From: Kribbella voronezhensis
GTDB lineage: Bacteria > Actinomycetota > Actinomycetes > Propionibacteriales > Kribbellaceae
DNA length: 64,000 nt
Direction: 5' to 3'
NCBI RefSeq assembly: GCF_004365175.1
Contig: NZ_SOCE01000001.1
Span: 1,413,154-1,477,153, forward strand
Shown here: in pieces, positions 54,226-63,290 of the stretch
Numbering within the stretch: position 1 is the stretch's first letter
Layout: every line of letters begins with the position of its first letter
The notes under the pieces: generated by a model
Databases searched by the model: none
What the model was told of the DNA's origin: nothing
What the model saw: the letters and a program-made list of their open reading frames with translations, nothing else
Program-made: the position numbers and the translations under genes

Positions 54226-54642
54226 TCAAGTCGCCGAAACAGGCGGCACGAGGGCGTCCCGTTCGGCCTCGCTCAGCGGCCGCTTCGCCTGCGTCCGGCC
54301 GTCCACGGCGACGATCACCGACATCGCCCGGGCGTAGACCAACTCGGTCTCCCCACCCCGATCGACGATCCGCGAACCGAGCGTGTACGACGTCGTACCG
54401 ACCGACTCGACCCACACGTCGACGTCGTACGGCGGGTGCCGGAGCAGGATCGGCCGCAGGTAGTCCACCGTCTGGCTGACCAGCACACACGGGTACGCCG
54501 CGAAGTAGTCGGCCTCGCCCACCAGGTCGGACAGGAACGCGATCCGGGCTTCCTGGAGATAGTCGAAGTACCGGACGTTGTTCACGTGGTCGTAGGAGTC
54601 GATGTCCGACCAGCGGACCAGAACCGGATACGTGAAGGTCAT
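54226..54642 (-). CDS. Hot-dog acyl-CoA thioesterase 1
   Basis: A 138-residue thioesterase of the 4-hydroxybenzoyl-CoA/YbgC type. The catalytic strand-helix motif is [23 protein letters not shown], with the aspartate and HVNN typical of the family. Its start overlaps the stop of the upstream paralogue by ATGA. The two share the same motif and probably form a heteromer or act on related acyl-CoAs. The in vivo substrate cannot be told. Confidence 0.92.
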   Translation of the reverse strand: MTFTYPVLVRWSDIDSYDHVNNVRYFDYLQEARIAFLSDLVGEADYFAAYPCVLVSQTVDYLRPILLRHPPYDVDVWVESVGTTSYTLGSRIVDRGGETELVYARAMSVIVAVDGRTQAKRPLSEAERDALVPPVSAT

Positions 54643-55085
54643 GAGCCCACCAGCTTCGACAGGGCCTCGCGCTCGACCGGTGTGATCCGGCGCAACCGGT
54701 TCGCGGCGAAGTCGAACGGGACCAGCCGGGTCCGCGCCTCGACGTACGTACGGCGTGGCTCCGCGTCGAGGATCTCGTAGTCGACGGTGAACGAGGCCGC
54801 CTTGATCTCGCTGATCCACAGCTCGATCCGGACCGGCTCGGGGCGGAAGACCAGCGGCGCGCGGTACTGGACCTCGTGCCGCGCGACCAGCAGGCCGGTC
54901 TCCAGGTCGTCCGCGCCCAGCTCCTTGGCCGTCCGGAAGAGGAAATCCACCCTGGCGTCCTGCAGATAGTCGACATAGCGGCCGTTGTTCACGTGACCGA
55001 GGGCGTCCATGTCACCCCAGCGGAGCGGGCAGTGATAGACGTGCCGGTTGTGGGGGCTGTCGTGATCAGCGCTGTGATCATGCAC
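54639..55085 (-). CDS. Hot-dog acyl-CoA thioesterase 2
   Basis: A 148-residue paralogue of the next gene, with [23 protein letters not shown] as the active-site motif. GTG 55085 is chosen, since GGATGA stands upstream and the hot-dog domain starts soon after; an ATG at 55142 would add about 19 residues of unusual composition. It is divergent from an SDR gene, 95 bases away, and heads a leftward run of thioesterase, thioesterase, globin, OsmC. Confidence 0.9.
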   Translation of the reverse strand: MHDHSADHDSPHNRHVYHCPLRWGDMDALGHVNNGRYVDYLQDARVDFLFRTAKELGADDLETGLLVARHEVQYRAPLVFRPEPVRIELWISEIKAASFTVDYEILDAEPRRTYVEARTRLVPFDFAANRLRRITPVEREALSKLVGS

Positions 55086-55180
55086 ACGGCGATCATCCCA
55101 TCCACGACACACCGGCGCTGAGCTGGCGTCGGTAGTGTGCATCCCGGACCCGTAGTCGGCTGATGAAGGAGCAGGGCGCA

Positions 55181-55939
55181 ATGAGCGAGCAGCAGAGGGT
55201 GGCGATCGTGACCGGGGCAGCCCGGGGAATCGGTGCCGCTGTGGCCCAGCGGCTCGCCGCCGACGGCAACGCGGTCGCAGTGCTGGACCTGGACGAGGCG
55301 GCCTGCGCCGGCACCGTCGACGCGATCACCGCCGCGGGCGGCAAGGCGATCGCGGTCGGCTGCGACGTGAGCAAGGGCGACCAGGTCACCGCCGCGGTCG
55401 AGCGGGTCGCCGCCGAGCTGGGCGCCCCGACGATCCTGGTGAACAACGCCGGCGTACTGCGCGACAACCTGCTCTTCAAGATGACCGAGGACGACTGGGA
55501 CACCGTCATGTCGGTGCACCTGCGCGGCAGCTTCCTGATGTCCAAGGCGTGCCAGGCCCACATGGTCGAGGCGTCGTACGGCCGGATCGTCTTCCTGTCC
55601 TCCACCTCGGCGCTCGGCAACCGCGGCCAGTCGAACTACGCCGCCGCGAAGGCCGGCCTGCAGGGGCTGGCCAAGACGCTGGCGATCGAGCTGGGCAAGT
55701 TCGGCGTCACCGCGAACGCGATCGCACCGGGCTTCATCGAGACCGACATGACCGCCGCCACCGCGGCCCGGGTCGGGGTCGACTTCGAGGAGTTCAAGAA
55801 GGCGACCGCGGCGAGCATCCCGGTCCAGCGCACCGGCAAGCCCGAGGACATCGCCGCCGCCGCGTCGTTCTTCTGCAGCGAGGAGGCCGGCTTCGTCTCC
55901 GGCCAGGTCCTGTACGTCGCCGGTGGACCCCGCAACTGA
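55181..55939 (+). CDS. SDR-family 3-oxoacyl reductase (FabG-like)
   Basis: A 252-residue short-chain dehydrogenase. The cofactor loop is TGAARGIG (near 11-18), then NNAGVLRD, the catalytic Ser in SSTSALG, and Tyr/Lys in NYAAAKAG; PGFIETDMT and the closing GQVLYVAGGP are typical of FabG-like enzymes. ATG 55181 follows AAGGAG by 9 bases; an upstream in-frame ATG at 55163 lacks such a site. The next gene, a MaoC-type hydratase, begins 12 bases later, so together they could reduce and dehydrate or hydrate acyl chains. Confidence 0.94.
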   Translation: MSEQQRVAIVTGAARGIGAAVAQRLAADGNAVAVLDLDEAACAGTVDAITAAGGKAIAVGCDVSKGDQVTAAVERVAAELGAPTILVNNAGVLRDNLLFKMTEDDWDTVMSVHLRGSFLMSKACQAHMVEASYGRIVFLSSTSALGNRGQSNYAAAKAGLQGLAKTLAIELGKFGVTANAIAPGFIETDMTAATAARVGVDFEEFKKATAASIPVQRTGKPEDIAAAASFFCSEEAGFVSGQVLYVAGGPRN

Positions 55940-55951
55940 AGGAGTTTGCCC

Positions 55952-56404
55952 ATGCAGACCTTCCAAGGCGTCGACGAGGTCGTCCACGCGGTCGGTACCC
56001 CGCTCGGCGAGACCGAGTGGCTGGAGATCACCCAGGAGCAGGTGAACCAGTTCGCCGAGGCGACCGGTGACCACCAGTGGATCCACGTGGATGTCGAGCG
56101 GGCCGCGAAAGGCCCGTACGGCGGGACGATCGCGCACGGCTACCTGACCCTCAGCCTGATCGCCCGGTTCGGCGCGGAGCTGTTCGACGTGTCGGGCGTC
56201 TCGGCGAAGCTGAACTACGGCGTCAACAAGGTCCGCTTCCCGGCGCCGGTCCCGGTCGGCTCCAGGATCCGCGCGGGCGCGTCCATCGCGGGCGCGCAGG
56301 AAACCCCGGCCGGCGTCCAGGTCTCGCTGCAATGGGTCATCGAACTGGAGAACTCCACCAAGCCGGCCTGCGTCGCGGAGACCGTGGTACTGCTCGTTCC
56401 CTAG
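55952..56404 (+). CDS. MaoC-type (R)-specific enoyl-CoA hydratase
   Basis: A 150-residue single hot-dog hydratase. The hydratase motif is visible in FAEATGDHQWIHVDVERAAKGPYGGTIAHGYLTLSL, with the catalytic Asp and His in the usual places. AAGGAG at the end of the SDR gene sets ATG 55952. With the SDR it forms a two-gene unit for 3-hydroxyacyl/enoyl interconversion; whether this feeds fatty acid synthesis, degradation or the lipopeptide tail is unknown. Confidence 0.94.
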   Translation: MQTFQGVDEVVHAVGTPLGETEWLEITQEQVNQFAEATGDHQWIHVDVERAAKGPYGGTIAHGYLTLSLIARFGAELFDVSGVSAKLNYGVNKVRFPAPVPVGSRIRAGASIAGAQETPAGVQVSLQWVIELENSTKPACVAETVVLLVP

Positions 56405-56411
56405 GGCGTTC

Positions 56412-57296
56412 CTACAGCGGGCAGACCAGGACCGAGTGGGTTGCGATCCGGCGGTAGCCGAGCCACTCGTTGACGGCGAGCATCGGCGCGTTGCCGTCGT
56501 AGTTGGCGGTGTAGGCACCCCGTACGCCGGCGTCGGCGGCCCGGTGCAGCGCGGCACACTTCACCAACTTGGCCAGCCCCTGCCCGCGGTACTCCGGCAT
56601 GGTCGCGGTCATCCGCGACCAGATCTTCTCCTCGTCGCCGCTGGACCGGGTGAAGCCGATCACCCGCTCGCCGTCGAGCGCGGCGAAACTCAGCTCCTTC
56701 AGCGTCGAGCGCGTGTTCCAGACCGCGCCGAGCCAATCGTCGTACGGGCGGGTGGTGATCTTGGCGTCTCCCGGTTTCGTCCGCTGAGCCACCATGTCGG
56801 CCTCGTAGACGAGCCGTGGATCCACCTCGCTCAACGGCACCACACTCACCCCGTCCGGTACTGCGGGCAGCGGCGGCGCGGCCGCGGGTTCGATCTCCGC
56901 GTAGTGCACCTGCCGGGTCTGCGCATACCCCCAGCGGGCGGCCCAGGCCGTCGAGGCCGGATCCGCGAAGATCCTCGACCTGGTCGCGCCACCGGCCCGC
57001 AACTCCGCGTGGACCGCGTCGAGCAACTCGGTGCCCAGGCCCTGGCCGCAGTAGTCCGGATGCACCATCAGCCGGTGCTCGCCGTCGAGCGGCTCGGAGC
57101 CGGCGATCAGCCCGCAGCTCGCCCAGCCGACCAGCCGCCCGGCGGAGACCGCGACGAAGCTGCCGCTCCCCGGCCGCTTCGGCGCGGTCAGGCGATGCCG
57201 CAGGTCGGCCTCGGTGTAGACGAGGTAGGGCACCAGTTCGTCGTGCAGCGCGACGGCGGCCTCGAGGTCGCCCAGCTCAGCAGGCCTGATCACCAT
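56412..57296 (-). CDS. Tandem-GNAT acetyltransferase 1
   Basis: A 294-residue protein with two GNAT folds. The N-terminal half has MVHPDYCGQGLGTELLD (acetyl-CoA loop near 78-95) and the C-terminal half TATMPEYRGQGLAKLVK (near 232). Double-GNAT proteins include mycothiol synthase and aminoglycoside acetyltransferases, but the substrate here is not indicated. It is the last of three paralogues on this strand, 90 bases beyond the second. All three end in a segment like NEWLGYRRIATH. Confidence 0.9.
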   Translation of the reverse strand: MVIRPAELGDLEAAVALHDELVPYLVYTEADLRHRLTAPKRPGSGSFVAVSAGRLVGWASCGLIAGSEPLDGEHRLMVHPDYCGQGLGTELLDAVHAELRAGGATRSRIFADPASTAWAARWGYAQTRQVHYAEIEPAAAPPLPAVPDGVSVVPLSEVDPRLVYEADMVAQRTKPGDAKITTRPYDDWLGAVWNTRSTLKELSFAALDGERVIGFTRSSGDEEKIWSRMTATMPEYRGQGLAKLVKCAALHRAADAGVRGAYTANYDGNAPMLAVNEWLGYRRIATHSVLVCPL

Positions 57297-57386
57297 CCGA
57301 ACTCCTTCACCGAAGTTCTGGCGAAGATAACCCCTACCTGGTCCAAAGGCACCCCTGCATGAGATCGGCCGAGTCGCGGTCCGAAG

Positions 57387-58280
57387 TCAGCCCGGCCGCA
57401 CCATGCCCGTGTGCGTGGCGACCCGCGAGTACCCGAGCCAGTCGTTGATCGCCCGCATCGGGCGGTTGTCCTCGTGGTTCACCGTGTAGGCACGGGTGAT
57501 TCCCGCCGCCGCGGCGGCTCGCAGGCAGGTCGTCTTCACCACCTTCGCCAGTCCCCTGCCCCGGTACGCCGGCAGCGTGCCGGTCATATCGGTCCAGAGC
57601 CGGTCGCCGTCGGTCAGCACGTTGGTGAAGCAGGCGATCTTGCCATCGGCAACTGCCACCGTGCTGAGTTCGCGGTCGAGACTGGCCGAGTTCCAGACCT
57701 CCCGCTCGAACAGTTCGAGGGGGAGCTGGCTCCAGTCCTGCTCGCCCGGGATATCTCCGGCCGTGGCCACGAACGCGGCGTACGCGGCTTCCAGGTCGAG
57801 CGCGGCCAGGTTGGTCAGCTCGAAGCTGTCCGGTATCGCGGACGGATCCGGCACGAGCCGCGGGTCGACCTTCGCGTAATGCACGACCTCGGTGGCCTGG
57901 AACCCTTGCCGCAAGGCGAAATCCATGCCGTCGTCGGTCGCGCTCCCGACCACCCGTCGGGCGTTCTGCTTGACCAGCAGGTCATCCAGCGACTCGGCCA
58001 GCGTCGTACCGATTCCTTGCCTGCGGTGATCCGGATGCACCAGGAGGACCACGTGATACTCGCCCGGCTCCGGCGACCAGGTCGAGAGCGTGGCCGAGGC
58101 CCAGCCGACCAATCGATCGCCGGCCTCGACCGCGAAGCTACCGTGGTGCTTGTCAGCGGCACCGTCTTCCAGCGAAGTGCGCAGATCGGTCAGCCGCAGC
58201 ACGCGGTACGGAAGAACCTCGCTCCTGAGCGCGAGCAGCCCTTCGGCGTCGGCCGGCGTACCGGGTCTGACCTGGGTCAC
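57387..58280 (-). CDS. Tandem-GNAT acetyltransferase 2
   Basis: A 297-residue double-GNAT paralogue with LVHPDHRRQGIGTTLAE and TGTLPAYRGRGLAKVVK, closing in NDWLGYSRVATHTG. The GTG start at 58280 overlaps the stop of the third paralogue by GTGA, so the two are translated together. The three copies differ throughout, so the duplication is old. Substrate unknown. Confidence 0.9.
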   Translation of the reverse strand: MTQVRPGTPADAEGLLALRSEVLPYRVLRLTDLRTSLEDGAADKHHGSFAVEAGDRLVGWASATLSTWSPEPGEYHVVLLVHPDHRRQGIGTTLAESLDDLLVKQNARRVVGSATDDGMDFALRQGFQATEVVHYAKVDPRLVPDPSAIPDSFELTNLAALDLEAAYAAFVATAGDIPGEQDWSQLPLELFEREVWNSASLDRELSTVAVADGKIACFTNVLTDGDRLWTDMTGTLPAYRGRGLAKVVKTTCLRAAAAAGITRAYTVNHEDNRPMRAINDWLGYSRVATHTGMVRPG

Positions 58281-59167
58281 AGCTTCTTCTGCAGCCCGTG
58301 CTCGGTGGCGATCCGGCGGTAGCCGAGCCAGTTGTTGATGGCAAGCATCGGGCCGTTCTCGTCGTCGTTCGAGGTGAACGCGCCGGTGATCCCGGCCGCC
58401 GCGGCCCGTCGCAGCGCCGCGGACTTGATCACCTTGGCCAGCCCACGGCCGCGGTACGCCGGGATCGTGCCGGTCATCCCCGACCAGGCCCGGTCGCCGT
58501 CCCTCTCGAGGATGGTGAAGGCGGCCACCTCGTCACCAGCCACCGCGGCGACGCCGAGTTCGTGGTTGGCTCCGGGCGAGTTCCAGATCTCCTCGAGCCA
58601 CTCCTCGTAGCTGACCGCGTCCAGCGGCGAGTCGCCCGGCTCGTCCAGCGACGAGATCGAGTCGGCCAGGTACACCTGGCGCGGTTCGAGCCGATCGATC
58701 GTCACCAACTCGATGCCGTCGGGCGTGGCCGGCTGCTCGGGCAGCACCCGCGGATCGACGCCGGCGAAGTGCACCTGCCGCGAGCCGTCGTAGCCACGGC
58801 GCCGCGCGAACTCCAGCCCGTCGGGCGTGGCGCTGGTGGACACCCGGACCGCACCGATCTCCTGCAGGTGCTCGTGCAACCGATCGGACAGCGCCCGGCC
58901 GGTACCGGCTTGCCGATGGTCCGGATGCACGTAGATCGAGATGCTGCCCTTGCCCTCCTCACTGGTCCAGACGTTCAGGCCGGCCGAACCCCAGCCGACC
59001 AGCCGCCCGTCGGACTCGGCGACCAGAGCCAGGAAGCGCTCCCCCGGCGACTGCACGGTGATCATGTGCCGGGCGGCCGCGGCCGACAGCACCTTGTAGC
59101 TGAAGGTCTCCCGGCGGAGGCGGGCGACCTCGTGGGCGTCAGCGGCCACAGCCGGTCTGATCTGCAT
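58277..59167 (-). CDS. Tandem-GNAT acetyltransferase 3
   Basis: A 296-residue double-GNAT paralogue and the first gene of the leftward triplet. Acetyl-CoA loops are YVHPDHRQAGTGRALSD, in which the second glycine position is changed compared with QGLG, and TGTIPAYRGRGLAKVIK. It closes in NNWLGYRRIATEHG. ATG 59167 is used. It is divergent from the ABC exporter operon, 132 bases away, a layout that could reflect a shared resistance or detoxification role, though nothing proves it. Confidence 0.9.
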   Translation of the reverse strand: MQIRPAVAADAHEVARLRRETFSYKVLSAAAARHMITVQSPGERFLALVAESDGRLVGWGSAGLNVWTSEEGKGSISIYVHPDHRQAGTGRALSDRLHEHLQEIGAVRVSTSATPDGLEFARRRGYDGSRQVHFAGVDPRVLPEQPATPDGIELVTIDRLEPRQVYLADSISSLDEPGDSPLDAVSYEEWLEEIWNSPGANHELGVAAVAGDEVAAFTILERDGDRAWSGMTGTIPAYRGRGLAKVIKSAALRRAAAAGITGAFTSNDDENGPMLAINNWLGYRRIATEHGLQKKL

Positions 59168-59299
59168 GGTCCGGACCCTAGCCAGCGACCCGGTCGGCCC
59201 GCCATGGAAATACCGGCCGTCGAGAGTTGGGACGTGATCGCAACAGCCGATGGACGCCCGTGATTCACGGGTGACCGCGCTGGGCCTTAGGGTTGCCCG

Positions 59300-60199
59300 G
59301 TGCCCGTGATCGCGACCACAGCGTTGACCAAGCGTTATCCGCGCGTCACGGCCCTGGACGAGCTGACTGTCGAGGTGGGGTCCGGCGTGACCGGACTGGT
59401 CGGAGCCAACGGTGCCGGCAAGTCGACCCTGCTGAAGATCTTGCTCGGACTGATCGCCCCGACCGCCGGAAGCGCCATCGTGCTGGGACACGACGTGGTC
59501 ACCGGCGGCGAGGCGGTCCGAGCGCTCGTCGGCTACATGCCCGAACACGACTGCCTGCCACCCGACGTGTCCGCGACCGAGTTCGTCGTCCACCTCGGCC
59601 AGATGTCCGGCCTGCCGGCGACCGCGGCCCGCGAGCGGGCTGCCGACGTACTGCGGCATGTCGGTCTCGACGAGGCGCGCTACCGGCCGATGGGTGGCTA
59701 CTCGACCGGCATGAAGCAGCGGGTGAAGCTGGCCCAGGCACTCACGCACGACCCGAAACTCGTCCTGCTCGACGAGCCGACGAACGGGCTCGACCCGGCC
59801 GGGCGCGACGAGATGCTCGCGCTGGTCCGCCGGATCGGCACCGAGTTCGGCATCCCCGTGCTGATCACCTCGCACCTGCTCGGCGAGCTGGAGCACGTCT
59901 GCGACCACATCGTCGTCCTGGACGGTGGCCGGTTGCTCCGCTCGGAGTCGAAGGCGGCGCTGACCGGCGAGACCGGAGTACTGGCTGTCGAAGTACGGGA
60001 TCTCGGTGGCCGTGATCGGCTCGGGGCAGCGCTCGACCGGGCCGGTGCGCGAGCGAGGCCCGACGGTCCGCTCGTCCTGGTGGAGATCACCGGCGAGGAG
60101 ACGTACGACGTGGTCCGCGACACCGTGGCCGAGCTCGGGCTCGGGCTGGTCCGGATCGAGCAGCATCGCCACCGGCTGGAAGAGGTCTTCAGTGTCTGA
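59300..60199 (+). CDS. ABC transporter ATP-binding protein 1
   Basis: A 299-residue exporter-type ATPase with Walker A GANGAGKST (near 34), signature YSTGMKQRV (near 134), Walker B LVLLDEPTNGLDP (near 154) and the switch His in TSHL. The C-terminal 90 residues form the extra domain usual in CcmA/NatA-like drug and lipid exporters. GTG 59300 is the start. It overlaps the next gene, a membrane protein, by 8 bases; four genes form one ATPase-permease-ATPase-permease operon. Confidence 0.95.
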   Translation: MPVIATTALTKRYPRVTALDELTVEVGSGVTGLVGANGAGKSTLLKILLGLIAPTAGSAIVLGHDVVTGGEAVRALVGYMPEHDCLPPDVSATEFVVHLGQMSGLPATAARERAADVLRHVGLDEARYRPMGGYSTGMKQRVKLAQALTHDPKLVLLDEPTNGLDPAGRDEMLALVRRIGTEFGIPVLITSHLLGELEHVCDHIVVLDGGRLLRSESKAALTGETGVLAVEVRDLGGRDRLGAALDRAGARARPDGPLVLVEITGEETYDVVRDTVAELGLGLVRIEQHRHRLEEVFSV

Positions 60200-61085
60200 T
60201 CAGCTGCGTCCGCCCGGCGCAGGTGTCATCCACGACATCGGTTACCGGCACTACGACGGCCCCCGGCTGGGCCGCTTCGCGATCACCCAGGCGTTGACGG
60301 TGAGCAGCCTGCGGCATGCCTACGGACTCGGCCGCTCCGGCAAGTCCAAGGTGATGCCGATCCTGCTGCTCGCGGTGATGGTCGTGCCGGTGGCGATCAT
60401 GGTCGGCATCGAGAACGCGTTGCAGTTCGACAACCCGCCGCTGTCCCAGATGCGCTACATCTTCTTCCTCCAGGCCGTGATCGCGCTGTATCTGGCCTCG
60501 CAGGCGCCGCAACTGTTCTCCAGGGACCTGCGCTACGGCTCGATCGTGCTGTACCTCGCCAGGCCGCTGCGCCGCACGGACTACGCGCTGGCGAAGCTGA
60601 CCGCGCTGGCGCTCGCGCTGATGGTCCTGATGGGCCTGCCGATGGTGATCCTGTACGCCGGTGCGCTGCTCGCCAAGTTCGACTTCACGCTGATGACGAA
60701 GGAGTTCCTCAGCGGCCTGGTCACCGCGCTGCTGCTGTCGATCCTGCTGGCCGCGATCGGCGGCCTGATCGCGGCCGCGACCCCTCGCCGCGGTTTCGCC
60801 GTCGCGGCGATCATCGCCGTCCTGATCGTTTCGTTCACAGCCGTCACCGTCGTCACCGCGATCCTCGATCCCGAGGGCACGCACCGCGACGTCGCTTCCC
60901 GGTACGCCAACCTGGGTTCGCCGTTCAGCCTGGTCGAGGTGTTGTCGTCCTTCGTCCTGCGCGGCGGCGGCGACTGGCTGCCGAGCACGACGCAGGGGCT
61001 GGTCTTCGCGGCGGTCTACGTCCTGCTGGTCGCCGGCTGCTGCTGGGGCGTCAACGCCCGCTACGCCAAGGTGGCCCGCGGGTGA
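60192..61085 (+). CDS. ABC transporter permease 1
   Basis: A 297-residue membrane protein with about six hydrophobic segments (for example VMPILLLAVMVVPVAIMVGI and GLVTALLLSILLAAIGGLIAAATP). The segment FSRDLRYGSIVLYLARPLRRTDYALAK is the coupling region of ABC-2-type permeases. GTG 60192 starts within the ATPase gene. The N-terminal 35 residues (GVIHDIGYRHYDGPRLGR) are polar and cytoplasmic. It partners the preceding ATPase. Confidence 0.92.
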   Translation: MSDQLRPPGAGVIHDIGYRHYDGPRLGRFAITQALTVSSLRHAYGLGRSGKSKVMPILLLAVMVVPVAIMVGIENALQFDNPPLSQMRYIFFLQAVIALYLASQAPQLFSRDLRYGSIVLYLARPLRRTDYALAKLTALALALMVLMGLPMVILYAGALLAKFDFTLMTKEFLSGLVTALLLSILLAAIGGLIAAATPRRGFAVAAIIAVLIVSFTAVTVVTAILDPEGTHRDVASRYANLGSPFSLVEVLSSFVLRGGGDWLPSTTQGLVFAAVYVLLVAGCCWGVNARYAKVARG

Positions 61086-61996
61086 GCGTGATCCAGATCG
61101 ACCAGGTCTCCCGCTGGTACGGCAATGTGGTGGCGGTCAACGACGTCACGATGACGATCGGTCCGGGCGTCACCGGCCTGCTCGGCCCCAACGGCGCCGG
61201 CAAGTCCACGCTGATCACGATGATGGCCGGCTTCCTGCCGCCCTCGACCGGTTCCGTCACCCTCGACGACGTTCCGGTCTGGCAGAACCAGGCCGCCTAC
61301 CGCCACATCGGCCTGGTCCCGGAGACCGAGGCCGTCTACGACACGCTGACCGGTGCCCAGTTCGTCCGGGCCAACGCCGAACTGCAGGGCCTGTCGAACC
61401 CAGCGGCCGCGACGACGGCGGCGATCTCGACGGTCGAGCTGACCGACGCGGCGCGGCGCCGCATCTCGACGTACTCCAAAGGGATGAAGCAGCGGATCAA
61501 GATGGCCGCGGCGCTCGTACACGAACCGTCGGTGCTGTTGCTGGACGAACCGTTCAACGGAATGGATCCACGGCAACGGCTGCACCTGATGGACCTGCTC
61601 CGCAAGATGGGCGCGGACGGCCGGACCGTGTTGTTCAGCTCGCACATCCTGGAAGAGGTGCAGCAGGTCGCCACCCACATCGAGGTGGTGATCTCCGGCC
61701 GGCACGCCGCCTCCGGTGACTACCGCGCGATCCGCACGCTGATGACGGACCGGCCGGTGCTCTACCGGCTGCGCTCCTCCGACGACCGCCGGCTGGCCTC
61801 GGCGCTGATCGGCGACCCCTGTACGTCGGGCGCCGATCTGGCCGCCGGATCGCTGCAGGTCCAGGTGGCCGACTTCGAACGGTTCAGCCGGATCGTGCCC
61901 GCGCTGGCGCGCGACCTCGGCATCCGGCTGCTCGAGGTGGCCCCGACCGACGAATCGCTCGAGAGCGTCTTCTCCTACCTCGTCGGGAGGCGCTGA
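61082..61996 (+). CDS. ABC transporter ATP-binding protein 2
   Basis: A 304-residue exporter ATPase with Walker A GPNGAGKST, signature YSKGMKQRI and Walker B VLLLDEPFNGMDP, and the switch His in FSSHILEEV. It overlaps the first permease by GTGA and lies 2 bases before the second. Clearly related to the first ATPase but diverged, consistent with a heterodimeric or dual exporter. No substrate is indicated by the sequence. Confidence 0.95.
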   Translation: MSVIQIDQVSRWYGNVVAVNDVTMTIGPGVTGLLGPNGAGKSTLITMMAGFLPPSTGSVTLDDVPVWQNQAAYRHIGLVPETEAVYDTLTGAQFVRANAELQGLSNPAAATTAAISTVELTDAARRRISTYSKGMKQRIKMAAALVHEPSVLLLDEPFNGMDPRQRLHLMDLLRKMGADGRTVLFSSHILEEVQQVATHIEVVISGRHAASGDYRAIRTLMTDRPVLYRLRSSDDRRLASALIGDPCTSGADLAAGSLQVQVADFERFSRIVPALARDLGIRLLEVAPTDESLESVFSYLVGRR

Positions 61997-61998
61997 CG

Positions 61999-62715
61999 AT
62001 GAATCTGACGATCGCCCGGCTGACGATGTCCACCCTGTTCGGCCACCGGCGAGGACTGCTGCTCTTCATCCTGCCGGCCGTCATGCTCGCGTTGTGCGTA
62101 CTGCTGGCACTGACCGTCGACGACACGGCCGAGTTCAGTACGGCGCTGCTGCAGATGTTCGGGCTGGCGGTGATCGTCCCGCTGGTTTCGTTGCTCGCGG
62201 CAACGGGTGCGCTCGCGTCCGAGATCGACGACGGCTCGATCGTCTACCTGCTCAGCAAGCCGATCAGGCGATCCACGATCATCGTGACCAAGGCACTCGT
62301 CGCCGTCGCGGTCATCGTCGTCCTCGGCGCGGTGCCGATGGTGATCGCCGGCCTGATCCTGGACTTCGGCGATCCGCGGACCGCGCTCGCCTTCGGTGCC
62401 GGCACGCTCGTCGCCGGGATCGCCTACACCGCCATCTTCACCGCCCTGTCGGTGATGTCCGGCAACGCGGTGACGATCGGCTTGATCTACGCGCTGCTGT
62501 GGGAAGGCGTGATGGGTCAGTACGTCGGCGGCGCCAAGGCGCTCAGCGTCCAGCAGTGGTCGCTGGCGGTCGTCCAGCACCTCACCGACGCACCGCACGT
62601 GAAGTCCGACGTGAAGCTGCCGATCGCGCTGATTCTGCTGGTCGCCGTCACCCTCATCGGTATCACTCTGGCCATCGGCCGGCTGCGCTCGCTGGTCCTG
62701 TCGACAGCGGAGTAA
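61999..62715 (+). CDS. ABC transporter permease 2
   Basis: A 238-residue ABC-2-type permease with about six hydrophobic segments. LASEIDDGSIVYLLSKPIRRSTIIVTKAL corresponds to the coupling motif of the first permease, so the two permeases are homologous. It completes the exporter operon. The next gene, 41 bases downstream on the same strand, is unrelated to transport. Confidence 0.92.
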   Translation: MNLTIARLTMSTLFGHRRGLLLFILPAVMLALCVLLALTVDDTAEFSTALLQMFGLAVIVPLVSLLAATGALASEIDDGSIVYLLSKPIRRSTIIVTKALVAVAVIVVLGAVPMVIAGLILDFGDPRTALAFGAGTLVAGIAYTAIFTALSVMSGNAVTIGLIYALLWEGVMGQYVGGAKALSVQQWSLAVVQHLTDAPHVKSDVKLPIALILLVAVTLIGITLAIGRLRSLVLSTAE

Positions 62716-62756
62716 ATTCGCCCGCTCCTGCCGCGATCCTGAAGTACGCTGTCGCC

Positions 62757-63290
62757 ATGACAGGAGTGAAAGCGGCTACGGTACTGGCAGGATTGATGGT
62801 CTCCGAGCAGCCGCGACCGGAGTTCGAGCAAGCGCTCAGCCCGTTCGCGCCACTGATCGGCAGCTGGGACCTCGACGTCTCGTGGTACGACGACGACGGT
62901 CAGGTCGTCCGGGAGACCAAGGGCGAATGGCACTTCGCCTACGCCCTCGACGGCCGTGCGGTGGCCGACATCTGGATCACCCCGAGCCGGGCCCGGCGCG
63001 AGGTCGACGGCGACGGTGAATGGGGGCTGTCGATCCGGCTGTACGACCCCGAACTGAACGCGTTCCGCTCGACCTGGATGGGCCCGAAGTACGCGCTGGT
63101 GATGACGTTCGTCGGGCACACCGGCGACAACTCCATCACTCTGGAAGCCAACGAGCCCAAGTCCGCCAAGACCCGCTGGATGTTCACCGACCTCTCCCCC
63201 ACCGGCTTCAACTGGCGCAACGAGGACGAGGATGCCGACGGCAACATCATCGTCCGCCAGCGCTTCGTCGGCCGCCGCGCTCAGCTGTAG
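62757..63290 (+). CDS. Conserved hypothetical protein, DUF1579-like
   Basis: A 177-residue protein resembling DUF1579-type lipocalin-like proteins: LSPFAPLIGSWDLDVSWYDDDG, GEWHFAYALDGRAVADIW, LSIRLYDPELNAFRSTWMGP and a closing IVRQRFVGRRA. No catalytic site or signal peptide is seen. ATG 62757 is used; the reading continues upstream into the permease gene but without similarity. Its end overlaps the convergent regulator gene by 10 bases. Confidence 0.85.
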   Translation: MTGVKAATVLAGLMVSEQPRPEFEQALSPFAPLIGSWDLDVSWYDDDGQVVRETKGEWHFAYALDGRAVADIWITPSRARREVDGDGEWGLSIRLYDPELNAFRSTWMGPKYALVMTFVGHTGDNSITLEANEPKSAKTRWMFTDLSPTGFNWRNEDEDADGNIIVRQRFVGRRAQL

